Below, piece by piece: positions 54,225 to 64,000 of a DNA stretch of 64,000 nt (position 1 is the stretch's first letter; each line of letters begins with the position of its first letter). Under the pieces are notes generated by a model, which searched no databases, was not told the DNA's origin, and saw only the letters and a program-made list of their open reading frames with translations. The stretch covers positions 248,001-312,000 of the forward strand of contig JADJOV010000023.1 of NCBI GenBank assembly GCA_016713585.1, read 5' to 3'. The stretch comes from Bdellovibrionales bacterium (GTDB lineage Bacteria > Bdellovibrionota > Bdellovibrionia > Bdellovibrionales > Bdellovibrionaceae). A program made the translations under genes and the position numbers.

Positions 54225-57200
54225 GATCGCCCCGCCAAATATCCAGATCGGGCTTCATACGCGGTCTCTTGGGAGATTCACTCCCTGGATCGATATTCAC
54301 AGATCCCGACGAGCCCATTCGAGCACAAATTTTCAGTATCAGTCGACTTGAGAGTCATGCAGAAAGCTTGGCCCAGGCTCAAAATATAACCTCTCACCCC
54401 TGGAAGGGACTCGATATTGCGCCTCGGATTTATGAAAATCGTCGCGTTCTCGAGGTGGCATTCCAAAAAATAATTGTCGCCGTCCATAAAAAGCGAGCGC
54501 TGACGCCTGCGGCAGAATGGTTTGTTGACAATTTCCATGTCGTTCAGAGTCAACTTAAAGACATCCATGACCATTTACCAGAAAAGTACTATCGAGAACT
54601 TCCAAAGCTCGCTGAAGGACCGCTGGCTGGATATCCCCGAATCTACGGTATAGCCTGGGCCTTTGTTGCACATACGGATAGCCTCTTTGATCCCCATTTG
54701 TTTAAAGTATTCCTCAATGCCTATCAGAAGGAGCAGCCACTGACGATCGGTGAGCTCTGGGCAAGTTCAATTACGCTCAGACTGGTGCTTATTGAAAATC
54801 TGAGAAGAATCTCAGCTCATATCGTTGGTGCGCTTGATGCCCGTCATCAAGCTGATTCAATTGCGGATTCATTACTCGGAATCGGCGATGGACCCCCTCT
54901 GACGGTTGAAGAAGTCATTGAGGCTTTGAAGGATCAAACAATCGTTCAAAGTTTTGCTGTTCAGCTTTTGCAGCGATTAAGATTTCAAGAAGCTCGAGTG
55001 GGGAAATTATTGCAGTTTTTAGATCAAAAGCTTGGAGCCTTTGATCAGACCATCGAAATTTGTGTTTCAAATGAACACGGGCTGCAATCCTCCGCCAATA
55101 CCACAACCAGAAATATCATCACGAGCTGTCGCTTAATTTCGGCTTTTGACTGGTCTGAGTTTTTTGAACAGACAAGTCTCGTTGATCAAATTCTCCGAAA
55201 TGGATCTGATTTTTCGCAGATGGATTTTACCACCAGAGATCGATATCGACACCGCTTGGAAGACCTTGCTCGGCATTCAAAGAAATCAGAAATCGAAATC
55301 GCTCATGCCGTCGTTGCCGATCCCGCTCATTACCTCTTTGGAGGAGGAAAATTAGCTTTGAGAAATCGATTGAGTATCGATTGGGGGTGAGAGGAACTCT
55401 TTTGCGCTCCTATGTGAACAATGCAAGTTGGTTCTATTTGGGATCAATTTTGGGGGTCACTTGCCTCATTGTTCTCTTGATCGAGAATCTAGCTTTTCGA
55501 TCCACTCAGATTTTTCCTCAAGGTGAAACTGTTCAACATCATCTCGGCACTGCAAATTTTTCTATCTATTTTCTTGTTCATCTACTGACAATTATATTGT
55601 CTTCCGAAATCGCCATCGCGCTTGTAAATCGATGGACTGTCTCAATACTTGGCCCGCAATACCTCCCAAGGTTGAGTTTCGAAACTGGGATCCCTGCCGA
55701 GTGCCGGACTCTGATTGTTGTTCCGACGATGTTAACGGATGAATCAAAAATCAAAGAGCAACTGGAACAAATTGAGATTCACTATCTTTCAAATCAAGAT
55801 GAAAATATTTTTCTAGCACTCCTCACCGATTTTGGAGATTCGACCGAGAAGATTCAAGAGACAGATTCCCGCCTCATCGAGGTCGCCGCCCACGAATTAC
55901 GACTTCTAAACCTGCGCCATCCGACCTCAGAGCACCTCGGGCCGCGCTTTCTGATCTTTCATCGGGACAGAGTTTACAATTCCCATGAAAAATGTTGGAT
56001 GGGATGGGAACGAAAACGGGGAAAGCTTCATGAATTCAACAAACTTGTTTTAGGCGCGAAGGATACCTCCTACGGCAACTATTTTGATTCAACTCAAAAT
56101 ATTCCTCAAGGGGTCCGATTCATCATCACATTGGACGCCGATACAAAAATGCCACGAGGCTCAGCGAGGCAGCTCATCGGTGCGATGGCACATCCCTTAA
56201 ATTTGGCCAAGTTTGATGAACGCACGGGGCTAGTGACTTCCGGATATGGAATTCTCCAGCCCAGAGTTTCGCCCTCCCTGGCAAATCCTGAAGATAATAC
56301 AACTTTCCGAAGATTGTCAGCTTCCCAATGCGGAATAGATCCTTATGCCTCGGCAGTCTCAGATGTCTACCAAGACCTTTTTCAAGAAGGATCCTATTCA
56401 GGAAAAGGAATCTATGACCTGAAAGTGTTTGAGCTTGCTCTGCAGAATAGAATTCCAGAAAATTCAGTTCTGAGTCATGATCTTCTCGAAGGAAATTTCG
56501 CACGCTGCGGATTTCTAAGCGATGTATGGTTTTTTGAGGATTTCCCGTCCCATACTGCAGTTGCTGCCCTCCGATCACATCGCTGGATTCGAGGAGATTG
56601 GCAACTTTTACCTTGGATTTTCGGAAAGCGAGGTCAACAGATTTCTTGCTTAGGAAAATGGAAAATGTTTGACAACTTACGTCGGTCCCTGATGGCTCCT
56701 GCTGCCTTCGTTTTATTTTTTGTCGTTGAGCTGATTCCTGACATGAGCCCTTGGCCATTTTTATTTTTGTTTGGATTGCATTTACTTATTCCCGTTTTAA
56801 TTTCGTTTGGAGTTGAAATTTGGCCTAGGCGACTCCAATCAACATTTCAGCAGCACATGTATTTTATTTTTGACGAACTTCGAACGGGACTGACGCGCGC
56901 TTTTATGTTATTTATGCTGCTCCCCTCCCACGCCTGGACCTCCGCAGATGCTGTGACCAGGGCTCTCTATCGTTTAATTTTTAGTCGAAAGAAACTTTTG
57001 GAATGGACGACTGCGGCCCAAGCAAAATCTCGGGCCCAGAGTGATGTGAAAAGTTTCTGGCTTGCCATGCGTGGGTCTGTCTGTGCAGTGGGTCTTGGAG
57101 GCCTTCTGGTCTTCTTGGTTGGATTTCCAAATCACTTTGAACGCACTTGGATAATTCAAATATTATTCATAATCGTTTTATTCCTTTGGATCGCTTCGCC

Positions 57201-60200
57201 AGCTTTTGCGTTTTTTATAAGTTCGGCGCCGAAATCTCGGGTGGTCAAACCCTTGGGATCACAGGAACGTCTCATTTTTCGGGTGACAGCTCGCAGGATT
57301 TGGCACTTTTTTTCGACTCTCGTGACTGTCAATGAAAATCATTTGCCTCCAGACAATTTCCAAATCGACCCATTGCCGACGATTGCCCATCGAAGCTCGC
57401 CGACTAATTTTGGACTCTACTTAATCTCGATCCTGGCAGCAAAAGATTTTGGATGGATTGGTATACACGAATCCATCGACCGCCTTGAGGCAACCTTGAA
57501 GACCATGATGAGTTTGCAAAAATTCGAAGGTCATTTCTTCAATTGGTACGAAACGACGACCAAGGCTCCTCTTGAACCTCGGTATATTTCTTCTGTGGAC
57601 AATGGCAACCTCACAGCTCATCTTTTTGTTGTGATTCAGACCTGTCTTGAAATTCTGCAAGAACCAGGGACAACCACAGAGTCTCACGAAGGTTTGTATG
57701 ACGCTCACCTCATCTTGGAACGCGCAATTGGTCAGTACAAAATGGCACACCTTGATCGCGGGGAATATTTCAAGGCAATGATTCAAGCATTCAATGATCT
57801 TTCCTCCAATATCAAAGACCCCGTGGAACTTTCAAAAACTCGAAGCGAACATTGGGAGAGTCTCCGTATTCAGGCGAATTTTCTAGTCCGGCGAGCTCGA
57901 CTTTTCTCTGAGGCCACACCAACACCAGAGGGAAGGGAAATTTTGCTTTGGTGTCAAAACCTTCAAGCTGATATTTTGAGCCGGTCCCGAGATTATCTGC
58001 TTTTTCGAAAATGGTCCGAATATGGAATCCAGCATTTATCAAAAGATGCAAGTCTTGAAACCCAAAAATGGTGGTCTGAGCTTCGTTTGCAGATCCTGAG
58101 TCCAGTTTCGCTTGAAAATTTGGCGTCCCATTGCGGTCATGTCATGTCAGGAATTCTCGCATTCAAAAAGAACGAAAGAATCGCGAAAAGAACCATTCCG
58201 AAGTTTTTAGATTTACTTTTGGATAGTCTTGAACAGACGATTCTTCATTCGAATTTGGCTGTTCACAAAATTCACTTGATCCATCAGTTGGCTCAGCAGT
58301 TGATTCACGATATGGACTTTAAACTACTTTACGATTCAACCCGCAAACTATTCTCAATTGGTATGCGTGTCAGCGACTATCAGCTCGACCCAAGCTACTA
58401 TGATTTACTTGCATCAGAGGCTCGACTGACGAGTTTTGTTGCAATTGCAAAGGGCGACGTCCCTGTATCCCATTGGTTTCATTTGAACCGAAGTCTGGTG
58501 AAGGTTGGCAGAAAGGTGGCTTTAGTTTCGTGGTCGGGATCGATGTTTGAATACCTGATGCCAGATCTTGTGATGCGTTCACCAGCTGGCGGTCTTTTGG
58601 ATGATACTTGTCGGCATATTGTCCATCGTCAAATTAACTACGGCCGCGAGAGAAACAGACCTTGGGGCATTTCAGAGTCGGCCTACAATAAGAGAGATTT
58701 GAATTTAACTTATCAATACTCAAACTTTGGCGTGCCCGAGCTCGGCCTTAAGCGTGGCTTAGGCTCTGAGTTGGTTGTTGCCCCCTATGCTTCATTTCTA
58801 GCTGCTCTCTATGAGCCTGCCGCAGCTGCTGAGAACTTGTTGGAATTGGAATCGAAAGGGGCCGTCGGCGGATTTGGCTTCTATGAGTCACTTGATTTCA
58901 CCCCGAGTCGGGTTCCAGAAGGGCGATCTTATGTCATTGTTAAAACATATATGGCCCATCATCAAGGAATGGCTCTGGTCGCCTTGTCTAATATTTTTAA
59001 TGAATTTTCAATGCAAAAGCGCTTTCACGCGAACCCTTTTGTTCAAGCCACTGAACTTCTATTGCAAGAACGAACTCCGCTCACTCTCGGAGTCTTGCCA
59101 GTTTCTGATGAAGTTGAAAGCACAAAGCTGGTCAAAGAATCCGTTGAACATGTCTCGAGACGCTACCACGCCGTCAATAGACCTGTTCCGACGACTCAGC
59201 TTTTGTCCAATGGAAATTACATGACAATGATAACTTCGGCCGGTGCTGGTTTTAGTCGCATTCATGCTCTTGCGGTCAACCGATGGCGAGAGGATGTAAC
59301 CCAAGATCATTATGGCATTTTTTTCTACCTCAAAGATTGTGAAAGTGGCGATGTCTGGTCAGCTGGACATCAACCTGTTTGTGTTGATGCCTTAAGCTAT
59401 GAAGCTATTTTTTCTGAAGATCGAGTTCGAATCATTCGCGAAGACAATTCAATCAAGAGTGAGCTTGAGATCTTTGTCTCCACTGAGGAAAATGCTGAAA
59501 TACGTCAAGTGACGTTGACCAACTTAGGATTTTCAACCCGAGAGCTTGAGATCACTTCCTACTCGGAGGTAGTCATAAATACTCATGTTGTCGACGTGGC
59601 TCACCCGACCTTTTCGAACTTCTTTGTCGAAACCGAGTATCTTCCTGAGCTGTCGTCATTAATTGCGAATCGCCGACCGCGGTCAGTCAAAGAACGTCCC
59701 CTTTGGCTCACTCACACGCTGCGCGGAGACCATCATTCAATTGGTGGTGTTCAATTTGAAACCGATCGCGCCCAATTTATTGGTCGGGGCCGAACAACGA
59801 GAAATCCTATGGCCGTTCAACGTGATCACAAACTCTCTGGAACAGTTGGTCCCGTATTGGATCCCATCGTGAGCCTTCGCACTCGAATTCGTCTGGCTCC
59901 GGGTGAATCTAGCAAAGTTATATTTTCAATAGGTGTGGCCGAATCAAGAGAGGCCGTTATCGTGATGGCTGAAAAATTTGGAGATCCTTCACTCTTTGAA
60001 AGGGCTGGAGATCTTTCCTGGCTTCACGCGCAAGTTAAACTTCATCACCTTGGAATTGAACCAGATGAAGCACATCTTTTTCAGAGATTGCTTTCGCGGT
60101 TGATATTCTTAGATTCTTCTCTTCGACCACCCTCTGAAATTTTGCAGCGAAATACCAAAGACGTCACAGGACTCTGGGCCCACGGAATTTCTGGAGATCA

Positions 60201-62987
60201 TCCACTTGTTGTTGTCCGAATTGATGACTTCGAAGGACGAAATTTTGTGAGGCAACTTCTGAAGGCTCAAATATACTGCGCTACAAAGGGCTTTATCTCC
60301 GACTTAGTGATTTTGAACGAGAAGGGCGCTTCCTATTCCCAGGATCTCCAGCTTGAATTGGAAAGCATGGCTCACTCTGCCCATGTGCCGTCGGGACCAT
60401 CTGCCTTCGAACGAGGAAAGGTCTTCGTTTTACGCGGTGATTTGATTTCTGAGGCTGATCACTATTTGCTGGCCAGCGAGGCTCGAGCGATTTTCTCGAC
60501 TCGAGACGGAAGTCTTTCGGATCAAGTGAAGCGAACGCGGGTTGATCTTCCTCTCCCGCCTAAAATTGCTCAAGCAACCGACGCTGGCATTTCGAGTTTG
60601 CCAGTGCCCAAGTTGAATTTCTTTAACGGATATGGGGGCTTTTCAATAAAAGAAAATGAATACATTATAATTCTAAAAAATAATGAAATGACTCCAGCTC
60701 CCTGGATAAATGTCATCGCAAATTCAGAATTTGGTTTTCAGGTTTCAGAAAGTGGGGCCGGTTATACTTGGGCTTCTAATAGCCGAGAAAACCAAATTAC
60801 TCCATGGTCCAATGATCCGATTTGTGATCCCCCAGGAGAGGCTTTCTTTATTGGCGACAAAAACTCAGGCCAACTTTGGAGTCCCACGGCTTCGCCAATT
60901 CGACTTCCCACCGCTGTCTATATCACCCACCATGGCCAAGGCTATAGTCGTTTTGAAACACAGGCGCATGGAATTTATTCTGATCTCACGCAGTTTGTGC
61001 TTGTTGATCAACCTGTCAAAATTTCATCACTCGTCATCGAAAATCGCTCAAAGAAACGTCGGAGCCTCACGGTGTCCAATTATTGCGAATGGGTACTGGG
61101 TTTTTCAAGAGCAACCATGGCTCCCACGACAATCACTGAATTTGATGATGAATCCCAAGCGCTCCTGGCCTCAAATCCACGGAACCCTGAGTACGGGCAA
61201 AAAGTCACGTTCTCGGCCCTTTTACAAAATCAAACATCATTCACCTGTGATCGGACAGAATTCATTGGTCGGAATTCAAACTTATCTGAACCCGAGGCCC
61301 TACTTCGGAATGAGCCCTTGCGTGGCGCCTCCGGTGGCGGTTTTGATCCTTGTGCAGCCCTGCAAACTCAATTTGATCTAAACCCAGGAGAAAAAATCAC
61401 AATTACGTTTTTTCTGGGTCAAGCCTCCGATCGAAGAAGCGCTCAAGATATGGTTCGAGGCTTGCGCCGCACAAATTTTGTTAATGAGTTTTCTCGTGTG
61501 ACAAATCACTGGAATAATCTTCTAGGTCAGATTCAAGTCGCAACCCCTGTCCCAAGTTTTGATATCGTCATCAATCGATGGTATTTATATCAGACAATTG
61601 TTTGTCGCATTTGGGCCCGGGCGGCTTTTTACCAAGCCGGTGGGGCTTACGGGTTCCGAGATCAACTTCAGGATGTTATGGCCCTTATGATGACGTCCCC
61701 CAAGATCGCCCGCGAACATATTTTGCGAGCTGCTGGGCGCCAGTTCGTTGAAGGCGACGTTCAACATTGGTGGCACCCCCCTGCCGGTCGGGGAGTTCGT
61801 ACAAAATTCTCTGATGATTTGCTCTGGCTTCCCTACGTGGTCGATCACTATGTGACAGTGACCCAAGATTTTACAATCTTAGATGAAACTATTTTTTTCA
61901 TTGAAGGGCCGCCTCTTGAGAGTCAAAGTGAAGATTCCTATTTTATCCCCAATTTGTCCCACCAGCGAAGCTCTCTTTACGAACATTGTGCGCGCGCGCT
62001 CGATCACAGCCTAAAGACCGGGCCTCACGGACTTCCTCTGATGGGTGGAGGGGATTGGAACGATGGCATGAATCATGTGGAATCGGTGGTCAGGGCGAAA
62101 GTGTCTGGCTTGCATGGTTCTTGATTGCAAACCTTAAAAGCTTTGCTCCCTTAGCTCTGGCGCGTGGTGAACCCCAAAGAAGTCAAATCTGGTCAAAACA
62201 TCGGGAGGAGCTCATTGCCTCAACCGAAAAAAATGGTTGGGACGGCTCTTGGTATCGAAGAGCCTATTACGACGATGGGACTCCCTTGGGGGCCGCGGAA
62301 AATACCGAATGTCAAATTGATTCCCTAGCCCAAACCTGGGCGATTATCTCTGGAGCTGGCAATTCAGATCGGGCCCAGACAGCCATGCAATCCGTCTATG
62401 AACACTTGGTCAATATTAGTGATGAAATTATTTTATTGTTTTCCCCACCCTTCAAACACACACCTCTAGATCCAGGCTATATCAAAGGCTACTTGCCTGG
62501 CGTGCGCGAGAATGGTGGGCAGTATACACACGCAGCAAGTTGGGTCGTCATTGCCACGGCCCTCCTTGGTCAGCGAAAGCGAGCCTTTGAACTATTTTCG
62601 TTTTTGAATCCTGTCAATCATACACTAGATATAGCACGCACCAATTGCTACAAACTAGAGCCTTATGTCTTAGCCGGCGACATATACTCAAATTTGCAAA
62701 ATGTGGGGCGAGGTGGTTGGAGCTGGTACACGGGAGCGTCCGGCTGGATGTATCGGGCAGGTGTTGAATACATTCTGGGCTTCCAAGTTGCTGGAAATGA
62801 AGTGAGCCTCTGCCCATGTGTTCCACCCGATTGGACTAAATTCAGTATTAGCTATCGTTACGGAAAGTCGACTTTTCACTTCGAAGTCACTCTAAGTCCA
62901 GATTCCGGTCCAGAAAAAAAAATCGAGGCTCAAAAATTCTCCCTTATCGATGACGGAGAAATTCACAGGATTCTAGTTGTCTTTTGA
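54218..62987 (+). pseudogene. ndvB: NdvB-like cyclic beta-glucan synthase (GT84-GH94), two frameshifts
   Basis: NdvB makes cyclic beta-1,2-glucan and exports it to the periplasm. Repaired, it is about 2,920 codons, near the usual 2,800-2,900. The N-terminal part (54218-55390) shows EWFVDNFHVVQSQLKDIHDH and KLAEGPLAGYPRIYGIAWAF. After a G5 run at about 55385, 55381-62124 carries membrane segments and the GT84 domain (ITLDADTKMPRG, EDFPSHTAV), then two GH94-related domains. Marks are TYMAHHQGMALVAL, HWWHPPAGRGVRTKFSDD and GGGDWNDGMNHV. One lost G near 62090 shifts the frame to GIGGQGESVWLAWFLI, ending at 62987. ATG 54218 overlaps the kinase stop. Confidence 0.85.
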
Positions 62988-63072
62988 GTATTCGTATTTG
63001 TCCCATCAATCCAAATATTCCCCACGAAAGTGAAATAGTATCCCTGAAACCCATTCAATGGGCTAACGACAG

Positions 63073-63088
63073 AGGTTTGTGTTTTGCA
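63073..63088 (+). promoter_or_regulatory. Sigma-54-like promoter upstream of a beta-barrel gene
   Basis: AGGTTT-GTGTT-TTGCA has GG-N10-GC spacing, 51 bp before the ATG at 63139. Confidence 0.45.
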
Positions 63089-63138
63089 GAGATCAAAGAG
63101 ATGTAGCGTCCTAAATAATCTTTAAATCGGAGAACAAT

Positions 63139-63659
63139 ATGAAAGCAATGTCTTCACTCTTTATCACAATCCTTCTGAGCTGCTTTGCTCAGGCCGCAAA
63201 TGTTTCATCGACAAAACACCCAGTTGTCACAAACTCAGAAAAAACTGATCAGTTCGGAGTTGGACTCTCGGTGGGAAGTCTGTCGGGGCTTTCGGCCCAG
63301 TATTGGTTGGATAACGAACGAACTCTGAATGGAACCTTTGCCGCTGCGAACGGGAACACGGCAGTCTCAGTCGCCCATTTATGGCTTTTTCATGGCGCCT
63401 TTGCCAACAGCGGTAGTCAAGGGAACGCTTTTGCCCCTTACGTTGGGGTCGGAGCGATCGGAGCCTCCGGTACCCATTCCGACTACTTCACCCGCGACAA
63501 TGAAAACTTTGCGTTTGCAGCCCAAGTGCCCTTAGGTTTGGAATTTTGCCTAGCCCTGAACGATTCGACATCTTCATCGAGATTGCGCCAAGCATAGAAA
63601 TCACTCCGGCCTCCGCTGGCTTTGTGACAGCCAATCTCGGAGCTCGTTTCTATTTCTAA
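63139..63659 (+). pseudogene. Small outer-membrane beta-barrel protein, one frameshift
   Basis: A signal peptide (SLFITILLSCFAQA) follows GGAGAA. The mature part has the strand pattern of 8-stranded barrels (FGVGLSVGSLSGLSAQYWL, YVGVGAIGASG). At about 63545 one T is missing. The frame stops at 63597, but the next frame reads RFDIFIEIAPSIEITPASAG and ends NLGARFYF-stop at 63659, the typical barrel end. About 173 residues if repaired. The job is unknown. Confidence 0.6.
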
Positions 63660-63675
63660 GAAATCAAGATTTTAA

Positions 63676-64000
63676 GTTGATGAGGATTGCGAAAGCAGAA
63701 GGACTATTTACCGGCTCGCCAGAATACAAAGCTATGCAGCCCCCCGAACTTTGCAATCATATTTGAATACATCGATTCTAAGAACCGGAAAATTTGATAA
63801 TCAAGGCTCCTCCCAACCATGGACCTGGGCCTGGACAACTGACGCTCATTCTTTTGAGATATGGCGGCCAAATGGAATTTGCCTCAGACTAGATACAGCG
63901 AGCTCCCTAAAAATATTTGGATTTCGTGAATATACTTTAAGGGCGCCGGTATCTATTTCAATCGGAAAAACAGGACCTGTCTCTTACGGTTTGATTGGAT
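63676..64000 (+). CDS. Open frame running off the right edge, function unknown
   Basis: After a TAA at 63673-63675 the frame stays open to the end of the window (QPWTWAWTTDAHSFEIWRPN ... YTLRAPVSISIGKTG). No start with a ribosome site was found, so it may begin within or be chance. I do not recognise a family. Confidence 0.3.

Overview
The window looks like chromosomal DNA of a Gram-negative bacterium, probably from the Bdellovibrionota/deltaproteobacterial grade. The evidence for this is a CarD-type regulator, an LpxR-like outer-membrane lipid A deacylase, beta-barrel proteins with aromatic C-termini, lipoproteins with lipoboxes, NtrC-type activators with sigma-54-like promoters, and a giant cyclic beta-glucan synthase. 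The taxonomic placement is inference. GC content is moderate, and no tRNA, rRNA or CRISPR array was recognised.

Region by region: (1) 1-2.7 kb holds an IS3 element entering from the left edge, a DUF4143-type ATPase, and a remnant of the left end of an IS whose fuller copy lies at 25.8-27.4 kb. (2) 2.8-12.3 kb is a mosaic: a DUF4434-like lipoprotein, a group II intron reverse-transcriptase scrap, nnr with a BtaA-like gene, a MerR helix-turn-helix joined in frame (through one TAG) to a catalytically reduced DnaE-like polymerase core, SDR and GNAT remnants, and a decayed Phd/RelE toxin-antitoxin pair. (3) 12.3-24.3 kb is core-like and on the minus strand: carD, gltX-cysS-uvrB-uvrC-porin-like gene, a subtilisin-like protease and a MenH-like hydrolase. 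(4) 24.5-36.3 kb is an accessory island bounded by two near-identical copies of an MFS transporter, one broken and one open. It carries an IS with a DDE transposase, an AbiE toxin-antitoxin system in reversed order with twin operators, HigBA with a palindromic operator, a broken IS91, remnants of rmuC, a serine recombinase, a VOC protein and a DUF4143 ATPase, and several families of dispersed repeats. (5) 36.5-40.5 kb has a second intact DUF4143 ATPase, a broken ankyrin-like secreted protein and a cupin with an internal deletion. (6) 41-47.2 kb is an envelope or stress cluster (CsbD, DUF883, DUF1328, OmpA lipoprotein, LpxR) with an NtrC-type activator. (7) 47.8-63 kb is a tightly overlapping operon: NtrC-type activator, Hpt, two hybrid histidine kinases, then an ~2,900-codon NdvB-like cyclic glucan synthase.

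The genes from 41 to 63.7 kb plausibly act together. Four GG-N10-GC sites resembling -24/-12 sigma-54 promoters sit upstream of the CsbD, DUF1328, small-ORF and beta-barrel genes. The two NtrC-type proteins in the same stretch are obvious candidate activators, and the kinases and Hpt protein could feed them phosphate.

A caution applies throughout. Single-base indels and isolated stop codons interrupt many genes, including essential ones (gltX, cysS), while uvrB, uvrC and the kinases are clean. This, with a 212-base nearly pure C tract at 47.2-47.4 kb, suggests that part of the damage is sequencing or assembly error rather than biology. Where I could read the continuation in another frame I give the reconstructed gene extent.
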